A stretch of 64,000 nucleotides of DNA from Streptomyces marinisediminis (GTDB lineage Bacteria > Actinomycetota > Actinomycetes > Streptomycetales > Streptomycetaceae), in contig NZ_JAPKFL010000004.1 of assembly GCF_026262575.1 (NCBI RefSeq), positions 124,001 to 188,000 on the forward strand, written 5' to 3'. Shown here piece by piece: positions 23,927-31,483 of this stretch (position 1 is the first letter of the stretch; each line of letters starts with the position of its first letter). Under the pieces are notes generated by a model. It was given only the letters and a program-made list of their open reading frames with translations, was not told where the DNA came from and did not search any database. The position numbers and the translations under genes are program-made.

Positions 23927-24008
23927 GACCACACGGCCCCGGCCCGCGCCCGCGCCACCACGCGAGGCGGCGAACAGGCGGCAGCGGGGATCCGGTGCAC
24001 TGCCCTCG

Positions 24009-25157
24009 TCAGCCACCAGCAAGCTGGGGCACGACGGCGGCCGGGGTGAACGGCGCCTGTGGCGTGTCCAGCCAGACCGACTGACCCGCACGGTCAACGG
24101 TGAGGCCGAAGCGGTCGCGCGTGGGGGCGCCCGCGGCCTGCCACCGCCCGTGAGCGGCTTCCACCTCGTCCCAGACCTGTCGGGGACCGCCCTGCTCGAC
24201 ATGGAACTCGGAGTGGCCAGGCACGTAGTCCACCGCCGCCCACGATCGGCGGTCGTCGGTCAGGAGCCACAGAGTGGACTCCTTGCTGCCGTCGTCGGCC
24301 TCCACCAGCATCGGCCAGACACCGGTCAACTGGACGGCCACCGCGAAGCGCTGGTCCAGGTCCCAGTACAAGGTCTCCGGCTGGATGCGGGTGCTGCCCT
24401 GCGCTGCCGTCGGGGCGTGGATGTAATCGCGAAGGAAGCCGCGGCCAGGGCGTTGCTGCCGGGCCCACATGAACGCCGGGCGCCCGGCGAAGTGGCCCCG
24501 GGCGACGCCGTCGGCGACGTCGAGCACGGCGAAGGAGCCGGAGAAGAAGCCGTTGCCCCACGGGGTGACGATTCGCCCCGTGGGGGTCTGCTCGATCCAC
24601 GGGTACGGCACCTGCTGCACCGAGCACGTGCACACAAGACGGTCGAACGGGCCATGCCCGGGAACGCCGGCGAGGCCGTCACCGCACACCACGGCTGGGT
24701 GTCGGCCCGCGGCGGCAAGGTTGCGCTGCGCCTGCGCGGCCAGAGCCGGGTCTGTCTCGACGGTGACCACGTTGGCGTCACCAAGCCGGTGCGCAAGCCA
24801 AGCGGCGTTGTAGCCGGTGCCCGTACCGATCTCTGCCACGCGGTGGCCGTCGGCGAGGTCGAGAAGCCTCAGCATCTCCAGCATCAGCGACGGCATCGAC
24901 GTCGACGACGTCGGCGTCTCCAGCCCCCCGTCGTCGCCTTCCGCCCCATCGTTGACCTGCGTCGTCAGCGGCAGATCTCCGTAGACGTACCGTGCCCACG
25001 TCTGCGGGCTCTCGGCGCGGCTGATGACGCGATCCCCGTTGCGGTAGGTGTCAGGCACGAACAGGGCTCGGTCGATCTCCGAGACTGCCGCCTGCCAGTC
25101 GGGCGTCAGAGCGCCGAGGTTGGTGAGCATTTCCACCAGGCGCTTCGGGTCGCTCAC
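24009..25157 (-). CDS. Protein-L-isoaspartate O-methyltransferase homologue, RiPP-maturase type
   Basis: A 382-residue SAM-dependent enzyme. The PIMT core contains TSSTSMPSLMLEMLRLLDLA (the pre-SAM PIMT motif), VAEIGTGTGYNAAWLAHRLG near residue 110, VVTVETDP, and GPFDRLVCTCSVQQVPYPWI. A C-terminal part of about 150 residues, rich in Trp, is absent from housekeeping PIMTs (about 210-230 residues). That extended form is the one recalled from RiPP clusters, where the enzyme methylates an Asp of a precursor that then closes to an aspartimide. A 32-residue charged peptide gene ends five bases before the GTG start at 25157, which strongly suggests enzyme and substrate. A repair methyltransferase is the alternative. 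Confidence 0.75.
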   Translation of the reverse strand: MSDPKRLVEMLTNLGALTPDWQAAVSEIDRALFVPDTYRNGDRVISRAESPQTWARYVYGDLPLTTQVNDGAEGDDGGLETPTSSTSMPSLMLEMLRLLDLADGHRVAEIGTGTGYNAAWLAHRLGDANVVTVETDPALAAQAQRNLAAAGRHPAVVCGDGLAGVPGHGPFDRLVCTCSVQQVPYPWIEQTPTGRIVTPWGNGFFSGSFAVLDVADGVARGHFAGRPAFMWARQQRPGRGFLRDYIHAPTAAQGSTRIQPETLYWDLDQRFAVAVQLTGVWPMLVEADDGSKESTLWLLTDDRRSWAAVDYVPGHSEFHVEQGGPRQVWDEVEAAHGRWQAAGAPTRDRFGLTVDRAGQSVWLDTPQAPFTPAAVVPQLAGG

Positions 25158-25161
25158 GGGT

Positions 25162-25260
25162 TCACTTCTTCTTCGGCGGCGGCCACTGGCCGTCGGACTC
25201 CTTCGGGGACTGGCGTTTGTCGCCGTCTTCCCCGCCCTTGCCGTCACCGTGCCTGCCCAT
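25162..25260 (-). CDS. 32-residue charged peptide, candidate imiditide-type precursor
   Basis: A tiny gene with a good ribosome site (GAAGGGG six bases before ATG 25260) and four bases between its stop and the PIMT-homologue GTG. The peptide starts MGRHGDGKGGEDGDK and ends SPKESDGQWPPPKKK. It is almost all charged or Gly/Pro residues, without Cys, Ser/Thr clusters or a hydrophobic core, so a lanthipeptide or lasso precursor is unlikely. It contains three Asp-Gly pairs (positions 6, 12 and 23), the sequence most prone to aspartimide formation. A precursor that is only charged and linear, paired with a long PIMT, is the hallmark recalled for imiditides. Asp23 in the SDGQW turn is the best target, which is inference. 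Confidence 0.6.
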   Translation of the reverse strand: MGRHGDGKGGEDGDKRQSPKESDGQWPPPKKK

Positions 25261-25642
25261 GCCGACCCCTTCCGTCCGCGTTCTGAAACCGCAGATGCTC
25301 TGCCCCAGTGAACCGCAACCTACACAGGGTCACTACGGCTTGGCCGAATCTTCGCGCCAATGCGGGCTTCGCGGTCAATGCTGCGCTGCCAGGAGGAACC
25401 GCTGCGGCCGACCGGATGTCGGTGGCGGCCGGGCGTCCCTCTCCTCACGTCGGTTGGGGAGAGGGACGCCCTGTGTGCTGCCGCTGGCCGGATCAGCCAG
25501 CGGCGTGCCCGGCCGCGAAGGCTGCGAACCTCGTCCACGCCTCACGGATGACGACGAACGCCGGCCGAGACACGTCCTCGCTGTCACGGACACCGACGCC
25601 TGCGCCGAGGTTGGCGACCTCGACGCACGCCCCGCCAGTGGA
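25261..25642. other. Region upstream of the peptide gene
   Basis: Contains the ribosome site and presumably the promoter of the peptide-PIMT operon, plus the hairpin at 25431-25471. No gene is supported in this stretch. Confidence 0.5.
25431..25471 (-). terminator. Perfect 14-bp hairpin terminator after the acetyltransferase gene
   Basis: GGGCGTCCCTCTCC at 25431-25444 pairs perfectly with 25458-25471; the loop is 13 bases. It lies about 170 bases past the acetyltransferase stop and before the peptide gene on the same strand, so it probably insulates the two transcripts. Confidence 0.65.
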
Positions 25643-26200
25643 CTAGGACGCCAACCGCACTGGGCGAAGCATGGCGGCGAAGCGAGGGGAGTCAGGAAAG
25701 GGCTGCTGCTCACCGATCTTCCGATACCCCCATGCTTCGTAGACGGCCTGGACCGCGCCGTCGCCGGCGGCGGGGTTGACCAGCAAGGTGACGCGTTGCT
25801 CGGAGCGCTGGGAGAGCCATGCCTCGTGCAGTTGCCAGGCCACGCCTTGCCCGCGCCAGGGCTTGCGGACAACGATTTCGTTGAGGGCGACGGTGCGGTT
25901 CCCGGTCTCCTTGGTGACGTTCTCGGGCAGCGGTGTGGTCATCGCACTCCACCAACGGGTTTCCGGAGCCAGCGGCATACCGAAGCAGAAGCCGGCGGGA
26001 GTGCCGTCCTCCCATCCACAGGCAGCGGTCCAGCCGGGCCGGGAGGCGTAGGCAGTCAACCGCTCGTCGAACCGCTCGACCGAGTAGAAGTCGCTGGTCA
26101 GCCCGAAGTCTCGGTGCCGGACCTCGGCGTGGACGTCCAGGATTGTCTGCCGGATGTCGGGGAGCTGATCGGCGCTGTAGTGCCTGATCTGAACCGTCAC
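25643..26200 (-). CDS. GNAT-family N-acetyltransferase
   Basis: A 185-residue protein with the GNAT core: an N-terminal IRHYSADQLPDIRQTILDVH, AACGWEDGTPAGFCFGM (beta-4), and the acetyl-CoA loop VVRKPWRGQGVAWQLHEAWL (R-G-x-G-x-A) near residue 110-128. LLVNPAAGDGAVQAVYEAWG and YRKIGEQ complete the fold. Substrate unknown. The GTG at 26200 overlaps the stop of the upstream XRE/TPR regulator by one base (TAGTG), so it is probably controlled and cotranslated with that regulator. Confidence 0.8.
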   Translation of the reverse strand: MTVQIRHYSADQLPDIRQTILDVHAEVRHRDFGLTSDFYSVERFDERLTAYASRPGWTAACGWEDGTPAGFCFGMPLAPETRWWSAMTTPLPENVTKETGNRTVALNEIVVRKPWRGQGVAWQLHEAWLSQRSEQRVTLLVNPAAGDGAVQAVYEAWGYRKIGEQQPFPDSPRFAAMLRPVRLAS

Positions 26201-27489
26201 TACCTGTCCCTTCGCTTGGTGTAGCGCTCTGCCCAGTCTCCCGTGCAGCGGGCGCCGGGCGCGGTGGCAGCCAGCTCGCTGCTGAACCGGTCCAACAGCA
26301 GTGCGGTGCGCCCAGCCAGGGCGTCGGCGCCAGGGGCGGGGAGTACGGAGACGGCTGTCGCGCATGCCTGCTCTGCGTCGCCCTGCCGGAGTTGGGCGAG
26401 CGCCAGTTGGGCGGAGTAGTAAGCGCGGTTGCGCCGGTACTCCGGTCGCAGGCGGGCCAAGGTGCGGTGCCAGCACGCCTCTGCCTGCTGCTGGTCGCCA
26501 GTGCGGGCCATCACCAGGCCGGCGAGCCCATCGAGTTCGGCTCGGTCGTAGAAGGCCATCCAGGGTGGGCGTGGCTGTGCGGGATCGGCCCGCTCGAATG
26601 CAGCAATCGCGTGATCCAGGGTGCGCAGTGCGGTGGTGTGCTCGCCGGTGTCGGCGTGGATTCCTGCGGCCCGGGCGGCAGCCAGCGAGCGGTAGAGAGG
26701 ATCGCGGCGGCAGGCAGACGACTCACGGGCGGCCCGGGCGGCGGCCAGCGCATGGTTGGGGCGCCGCTGCTGGGAGGCCAGCAACGAGGCGTGGCTCCAC
26801 AGGCGGAGCTGGATCTCGGGGTTGCGGGAGAGACCGGCGAGTGTGAGGGCCCGGTGGAGGTGCTGTTCGGCCCGGTCGGGTTGGTGGGCGTCAACTGCGG
26901 CCCACAGCGCGCTGCCGGTGAAGGCCGCGGCCAGGTAGTACAGACGTGAGCGCACCCGTTCGGTGGCGTGGCCGACCCGTTGGAGTTCCATCGCGTGGTG
27001 GGCGAAGGCGAGCGCGCGGGTCTCCAGGCTGACGGTGCCGCCGATCTGGTCGTCGGCGGTGACCAGCTCGGTGAAGGCTCGCTCCAGCCGGTCGGCATCA
27101 GCCATTCCCACGCGGGGCACTGCGCGGGCGGGGGCCGCCGCTGGGAGAAGTGCGGCCGCGGTGAGGTGGGATGCTGCGGTGGTGAAGTCGCGTCGCCGCA
27201 CGTAATCCTCCTGTGGCGCCGAGCGGGGGGCTGAGGCCGGTGCCGGTCGCGCTCGGGGAACGAATCCCAAAGCATGGGCTGGCGTGCCGAATTCTGCTTC
27301 CAAGGCGCGGCGTTGTCTCGCCTGCGGCCATCGGGTCTTTCCGGTAAGCCAGTTGCGGACATGCCGGTCCTGGAGTGTGCCGGACCGCCCGGTTAATGCC
27401 CCGATACGCACGTTGAGACGCTGGGCCAGCTCGGCCTGTGTCAGCCCGGCAGCCTCCATCGCCGCGCGGAGAACCACGTTCTCACTCAT
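26200..27489 (-). CDS. XRE-family regulator with TPR-like C-terminus
   Basis: A 429-residue protein. The N-terminal helix-turn-helix (LRAAMEAAGLTQAELAQRL, then RHVRNWLTGKTRWP) is followed by a linker with EDYVRRRDFTTAASHLTAAA, typical of streptomycete XRE proteins with a Tat-like hydrophobic start to the repeat domain, and about 300 residues of helical repeats. No strong ribosome site precedes ATG 27489. A TACGTT box ends seven bases before the ATG and a weak TTACTG lies 16 bases further up, so the mRNA may be leaderless. It is coupled to the acetyltransferase gene and divergent from the next ATPase gene. Confidence 0.75.
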   Translation of the reverse strand: MSENVVLRAAMEAAGLTQAELAQRLNVRIGALTGRSGTLQDRHVRNWLTGKTRWPQARQRRALEAEFGTPAHALGFVPRARPAPASAPRSAPQEDYVRRRDFTTAASHLTAAALLPAAAPARAVPRVGMADADRLERAFTELVTADDQIGGTVSLETRALAFAHHAMELQRVGHATERVRSRLYYLAAAFTGSALWAAVDAHQPDRAEQHLHRALTLAGLSRNPEIQLRLWSHASLLASQQRRPNHALAAARAARESSACRRDPLYRSLAAARAAGIHADTGEHTTALRTLDHAIAAFERADPAQPRPPWMAFYDRAELDGLAGLVMARTGDQQQAEACWHRTLARLRPEYRRNRAYYSAQLALAQLRQGDAEQACATAVSVLPAPGADALAGRTALLLDRFSSELAATAPGARCTGDWAERYTKRRDR

Positions 27490-27655
27490 GCACACAACGT
27501 AGCCACGGATGCAGGTGCAGTAACCCGCGGAAGGTAAAAATCGCCGGTTGCTCGTTGCGAAGTCGGCGCGGGAATTGCCTGTCCCGGACCTTCGGGCAGG
27601 CGGTTACCTGACGGAGCCAGCTCGTCACCCGCCCATCCCGCAGGAAGGACACAGG

Positions 27656-28138
27656 ATGCCTCTCCTTGCCGCGGGGCCCGCGGCTCCCTCTCTTACCGAG
27701 CCGCCCACGCCCTTCGCGCCGTCCCCGCCGTCCAAGGTGCTTGACGGGATAGAGCTGCGCATTGTGCGCACCGGTGACGCGGAAGCAGACCTGCGGTGGC
27801 TAGGGCGCGTGCGGCGCGTCGTACGGGCCAAACTGCGGCTGTGGCGCCACGAGGATCACGCGGCCGACGCGGCGCTGCTCGTCACTGAGTTGCTGACCAA
27901 CGCTTTCCAGCACACCGAGGGCTCAGACGTGGGCCTACGCGTGACGCTGACCCCGGCGCACCTGCGGATCGAGGTAGCTGACGGCTCACCGAGGCGCCCG
28001 CATGTGAGGCAGGCCGGGCCTGACGATGAGGGAGGCCGTGGTCTGCTCTTGGTCCAGGCGCTCGCCACCGCGTGGGGAACCAGCGACGACGGCACCACGA
28101 CCTGGTGCACCCTGCGCACGTCCGGAACCCTTTCGTGA
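27656..28138 (+). CDS. ATP-binding regulatory protein, RsbW-like HATPase
   Basis: A 160-residue GHKL ATPase. A Pro-rich N-terminus of ~40 residues precedes the N box, ALLVTELLTNAFQHTEGS, near residue 78-92; the G1 region is EVADGSPRRP with its Asp, and the G2 box is GGRGLLLVQALATAWG. Unlike the duplicated pair, all ATP-site residues look normal. Likely role: kinase/anti-sigma factor or its relative. ATG 27656 has AGGAAGGA seven bases upstream. Its stop overlaps the GTG of the next gene (GTGA), linking it to a resolvase-like protein. Confidence 0.8.
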   Translation: MPLLAAGPAAPSLTEPPTPFAPSPPSKVLDGIELRIVRTGDAEADLRWLGRVRRVVRAKLRLWRHEDHAADAALLVTELLTNAFQHTEGSDVGLRVTLTPAHLRIEVADGSPRRPHVRQAGPDDEGGRGLLLVQALATAWGTSDDGTTTWCTLRTSGTLS

Positions 28139-28839
28139 CCGGCCTGGCATGGCCGAGCGACGACTTCCCGGGTGAAGACCGGGGACCGAGGGTGCCGCCG
28201 AATCAGGCTGGGCGCCTGGCGAACCTGCGCCGTGCCGGATTCGAGGCAGCGACCGCTCACCTGGTTCGCCAGCCGCGGGCACTTCTATACGCGCTGGCGG
28301 CCGACGGCGGCGATCCGCACCCCGCGCTGGCCGCCGCCGAAGCTTTCGCCGTGGCGCGGGGCTGGGTGGTCACCAGCTACCACGTCGACCGCTGCGGGGG
28401 TGCCGCGTACCTGGGTCACCGGCCCGGGTGGCAGGAGCTGTGCGGCCGTGTCCGCCGGGGTCACGCCCAGGGGGTGGTGGCCGATCACCGGGACGCGGTC
28501 AGTCCCTTGGACGCGGTGTACGAGAGCGCGCTGAAGCGGCTCGGTGAGGCGCTCGCGTTCCTGGCGCTGCCTCCCGGCGGTGACCTGCCCCGTTCGACGT
28601 CCCCTCACCGGGTGGTGCGGGCCCTCGCGGGGCCTGCACCCCGGGGCGAGGGGGGTGATCTCGGCGCCGGTGTGTTCCCCGGGCGCCGAGCCGACGGCCG
28701 CCGGGTGGCGGCCGCCGAGGCTGTGCGGCCTGGTCAGCCCGCAGCCGGGGGTGGCGCCCTTCCCCCTCCCCGGGGCGCCGCCCCCTTGCGACCGTCTGTT
28801 CGTCGCGGAGCTGTCTCCGCCTGGCCTGAAGGCACCTGA
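28135..28839 (+). CDS. Resolvase-like domain protein lacking the catalytic serine (copy 2)
   Basis: A 234-residue protein coupled to the ATPase gene. Residues ~50-170 repeat the domain of the 22555-23079 protein (ALAAAEAFAVARGWVVTSYH, GHAQGVVADHRDAVSPLD, ALAFLALPPGGDLPRS). The strand-1 motif is even further from an active recombinase: ALLYALAADGGDP has lost both the Arg and the Ser. The C-terminal 60 residues (GAGVFPGRRADGRRVAAAEA onward) are Pro/Gly-rich and unlike anything I know. Its stop overlaps the ATG of the next gene. Confidence 0.5.
   Translation: MTGLAWPSDDFPGEDRGPRVPPNQAGRLANLRRAGFEAATAHLVRQPRALLYALAADGGDPHPALAAAEAFAVARGWVVTSYHVDRCGGAAYLGHRPGWQELCGRVRRGHAQGVVADHRDAVSPLDAVYESALKRLGEALAFLALPPGGDLPRSTSPHRVVRALAGPAPRGEGGDLGAGVFPGRRADGRRVAAAEAVRPGQPAAGGGALPPPRGAAPLRPSVRRGAVSAWPEGT
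28309..28690. repeat. Duplicated ~375-bp segment, copy 2 (inside the resolvase-like gene)
   Basis: Closely matches 22735-23110. An indel near the end keeps this frame open where copy 1 stops. Confidence 0.85.
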
Positions 28840-29213
28840 TGATGCGTACGACCCTGCCCTGGCTGATCCACGCGGGCCCCGGCCTTCCGGACCGGCTGCC
28901 GCCCCCGCATGCGTGGGGGGTCGTCAGCATCGGCGCCGTGCGCGGCATGGCGGCCGTCGAGCGGCTGCGGCGCCGCCGGCAGGCGGTGGGGCCGGTGCTG
29001 TGGTGCTCGGCGCACGCCGCGCTGCTCGTGCCGGTGCCCGCCTGCGCGGAGGTCTATCCGCTGGAGCTGGCGGCGGGGGTGACGGCCTGCCCGGGTGATC
29101 TGCGGCGCTGCCACCGCCACTGGCTGCTGCACGAGGGTTCGGCCGAGGTGACCGATCCGGGGGCGCTGCGGGATGCGCTGATCGCCCCGGGCCTGCACGT
29201 CGTGCCGGCGTGA
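28839..29213 (+). CDS. Hypothetical protein preceding the conservon
   Basis: A 124-residue protein I do not recognise. It starts MMRTTLPWLIHAGPGLPDRL and has three conserved-looking blocks: HAWGVVSIGAVRGMAAVERL, VLWCSAHAALLVPVPACAEV and RRCHRHWLLHEGS. The single Cys/His/Trp residues are suggestive, but no motif is clear. ATG 28839 overlaps the previous stop (TGATGATG, so ATG 28842 is equally possible), with GAAGG upstream. It is followed without a gap by the conservon kinase-like gene. Confidence 0.5.
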   Translation: MMRTTLPWLIHAGPGLPDRLPPPHAWGVVSIGAVRGMAAVERLRRRRQAVGPVLWCSAHAALLVPVPACAEVYPLELAAGVTACPGDLRRCHRHWLLHEGSAEVTDPGALRDALIAPGLHVVPA

Positions 29214-29248
29214 GCGGCCCCACCAGACCGGAACCGGGAGAGGAAGAG

Positions 29249-30694
29249 ATGGTGAAGCCGAGCGGGCGCGGGCGCCACTCGCGCCGGGCCGCGGTGCTGC
29301 CGGCCTGGGCCGCGGGCGTGGCGGTCGTCGCGGGCGGGGCGGTGATGGCCGCCCCGCTGGGGACCGGCCCGGCGTACTGGGCCGCCCACGGTGCGGGCGG
29401 GGCGCTGCTGGCCGCCGCCCTCGTGATCGCCCGCGGCCACCGGCGCCGGGCGGCGCAGCAGGCCGACGCTGCCCGGCACCACCAGGCCGAGCAGGCTTTG
29501 CGGGACGCGGTGGAGGCCCAGGCGCGCGAGGACGCCCTGGGCCGGGTCGCGGCGTCAGCGGCCCAGGCGGTCGACCGGGCCCGCCGTGCGCTGGCCGGCC
29601 GGAGCGGCCGCACCGCCGCGGTGATGCCCGGGTGCGGGGACGTGACGGGGGACCTGCGGACCCAGCTCGCGCTGCTGGAGGCGCAGATCACCGATCTGCC
29701 CGCGCCGGCCGATCGCGGCGGGAGCGGGGGCGAGGTGGAGGTGCTGCTGCACGTGGGGCAGCGGCTGCACGCCCTGATCGCTCGGGCGCCGGCGCTGATG
29801 GACGAGCTTCAGATGCAGACCGAGGACCCCGACCTGCTGCACGGCCTGTACGCGCTGGATCACCTGCACATGCGGCTGATGCGGTCCGCGGAGTCGCTGG
29901 CCATCCTCGGCGGCAAGACCGCCCGCGTCTTCGCGGAGCCGATCCCGGTGCCCACCGCGCTGCGTACGGCCATCGGCAGCATCCCGCACTACCGGCGGGC
30001 GCGGATCGCCTGGCCGGCCGCCGATGCCGCGATCGTGGGCTACGCGGCGAACTGGCTGGTCCACCTGCTGGCCGAGCTGATCGAGAACGGCACGCAGTTC
30101 TCTTCGCCGGAGACCGAGGTGATGGTGCGCTCCAGGGCGGACGAGCACGGGCTGCACGTGCTCATCGAGGACCGCGGGCTGCCGATCCCGCCCGGCCGGG
30201 CCGCCGAGCTGAACGCGATGCTCGCCGATCCCCAGCCGGTCAACCTCGGCCTGCTGCTGACGGGCCAGGTGGGCCTGCGGGTGGTGGCCACCATCTCCCA
30301 CCGCTACGGCATCGGCGTGCGCATCACCTCCCACCAGGAGGGCAACACCGTGCAGGTGCGCGTTCCGCCCAGCCTGCTGGTGCCGGTGCCGCAACCGGCT
30401 CCGGCACCGGCCCCGGCGGGGGCGCCGGGGGCGCGGCCGCCGCAGCCACCGCCCGCACCCGCCCCCCGCGCCGGGGCCACCGCCCCGCACCCCGGCCCCG
30501 CTCCCGGGCCCGCCCCGGCTCTGGCGGTGGTCGACGACTCCGGCAGGCCGACGCTGCCCCGGCGCTCGCGCGGCGCCCGCACCGCGCCGCCCCCCGCCGC
30601 GGCCGCCGCGCCCGGCCCGCCCGACCCCACGCTGGCCGCCGGCTTCCTCACGCGCGGCCGCCGCCCCGCCGGCTCCCCCGACGGCACTGACTGA
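29249..30694 (+). CDS. cvnA: Conservon CvnA: sensor-histidine-kinase-like membrane protein
   Basis: A 481-residue protein, first of the four-gene conservon that assembles a G-protein-coupled-like complex at the actinomycete membrane. Two hydrophobic segments lie near residues 13-60, then a coiled DHp-like helix, a HATPase domain (HLLAELIENGTQFSSPETEV near 272, LIEDRGLPIPPGRAAEL, and LLLTGQVGLRVVATISHRYG), and a Pro-rich tail of ~110 residues. I prefer ATG 29249, which follows GGGAGAGGAAG. An in-frame GTG at 29210 overlaps the previous stop and would add 13 residues. Confidence 0.88.
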   Translation: MVKPSGRGRHSRRAAVLPAWAAGVAVVAGGAVMAAPLGTGPAYWAAHGAGGALLAAALVIARGHRRRAAQQADAARHHQAEQALRDAVEAQAREDALGRVAASAAQAVDRARRALAGRSGRTAAVMPGCGDVTGDLRTQLALLEAQITDLPAPADRGGSGGEVEVLLHVGQRLHALIARAPALMDELQMQTEDPDLLHGLYALDHLHMRLMRSAESLAILGGKTARVFAEPIPVPTALRTAIGSIPHYRRARIAWPAADAAIVGYAANWLVHLLAELIENGTQFSSPETEVMVRSRADEHGLHVLIEDRGLPIPPGRAAELNAMLADPQPVNLGLLLTGQVGLRVVATISHRYGIGVRITSHQEGNTVQVRVPPSLLVPVPQPAPAPAPAGAPGARPPQPPPAPAPRAGATAPHPGPAPGPAPALAVVDDSGRPTLPRRSRGARTAPPPAAAAAPGPPDPTLAAGFLTRGRRPAGSPDGTD

Positions 30695-30708
30695 AGGAGC
30701 ACCCACCG

Positions 30709-31101
30709 ATGAGCACGACGGACCTGAGCTGGCTGCTGCGCGATTTCGTGGAGACCGTCCCCGGCGCCCGGGCGGCGCTGCTCGCTTCCGATGACGGGAT
30801 GCGCACCTCCTGCCACGGGCTGGAGCCGGACACCGCGGACGCCCTGGCCGCGCTGATCAGCGGCCAGGGCGCCATGGCCGCCCAACTGAGCGCGATCACC
30901 GGCTCGGCCGGCACCGTCTTCAGCCAGATGGTGGTGCAGGCCGGGGACACCACCGAGTTCGTGATGCGGGCCGGCAGCGGCAGCAGCGTCATCTGCGTCC
31001 TGGCCGACTCCGGCGCCGACCCCGGCGTGGTCGGGCACCGGCTGGCGCAGCTCGTCGCCCAGGTCGATGAGCACATGGCCGTGCCTTCCCGGGCGGTGTG
31101 A
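30709..31101 (+). CDS. cvnB: Conservon CvnB: roadblock/LC7 domain protein
   Basis: A 130-residue protein entirely of the roadblock/LC7 fold: LSWLLRDFVETVPGARAALL, LASDDGMRTSCHGLEPDTAD, AALISGQGAMAAQLSAITGS, and a C-terminal HRLAQLVAQVDEHM helix. In conservons CvnB binds the CvnD GTPase and acts like a MglB/GAP regulator. ATG 30709 has AAGGAG eight bases upstream and lies 14 bases after the cvnA stop. The length is typical. Confidence 0.9.
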   Translation: MSTTDLSWLLRDFVETVPGARAALLASDDGMRTSCHGLEPDTADALAALISGQGAMAAQLSAITGSAGTVFSQMVVQAGDTTEFVMRAGSGSSVICVLADSGADPGVVGHRLAQLVAQVDEHMAVPSRAV

Positions 31102-31102
31102 G

Positions 31103-31483
31103 GTGGACGCCCCCTGGCGCCGCGAGCCGGGCCAGTCGCTGCGCCCCTACCTGCTCACCGGCGGCCGCACGCGGCCGGCTCTGGTCCTGGACGTCGCCGA
31201 TCTGCTCCAGGCCCGCGCCAGCCCCGCCGCGGACGCGCCCGGCCCCGAAGCCCGGCAGATCCTCCAGGTGTGCGGGCACGGGCCGCGTTCGCTGGCCGAG
31301 GTCGCCGCCTCGATCCGCCAGCCCCTGCACGTCACCCGCGTGCTCACCGCCGACCTGGTGGCCGCCTGCCGGCTCACGCTCCTGCCCGCCACCACCGGGG
31401 CCACCCCCGGGGCCGGGCCCGCCCCGGGCCCGGACGCCGACGCCCTACAGAGAGTGCTCCATGGACTGCGCAACCTCGCCTGA
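31103..31483 (+). CDS. cvnC: Conservon CvnC: DUF742 protein
   Basis: A 126-residue DUF742 protein with the pattern RPYLLTGGRTRPALVLDVAD near the start and RQILQVCGHGPRSLAEVAAS in the winged-helix-like middle, then LHVTRVLTADLVAACRLTLL. CvnC proteins are small adaptors of the conservon complex. GTG 31103 is the only plausible start in frame and lies one base past the cvnB stop. Its 3' end overlaps cvnD by 23 bases. Confidence 0.88.
   Translation: MDAPWRREPGQSLRPYLLTGGRTRPALVLDVADLLQARASPAADAPGPEARQILQVCGHGPRSLAEVAASIRQPLHVTRVLTADLVAACRLTLLPATTGATPGAGPAPGPDADALQRVLHGLRNLA

Larger units (their letters stand above)
23104..23990. repeat. 888-bp duplicated segment, copy B
   Basis: Nearly identical to 6574-7462: truncated XRE start, promoter region, complete ATPase gene and the 57-bp tail at 23934-23990. 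Its left end abuts the other duplicated segment and its right end lies 18 bases before the PIMT stop. Confidence 0.9.

Noticed and set aside
24009..25157. Housekeeping repair PIMT or FxLD-lanthipeptide methyltransferase
   Set aside because: The protein is about 150 residues too long for a repair enzyme, no LanB-type dehydratase lies nearby, and the neighbouring peptide has no FxLD motif or Cys. Not fully excluded.
29210..29248. GTG 29210 as the start of cvnA
   Set aside because: ATG 29249 has a much better ribosome site; the overlap with the preceding stop keeps GTG 29210 as an alternative.
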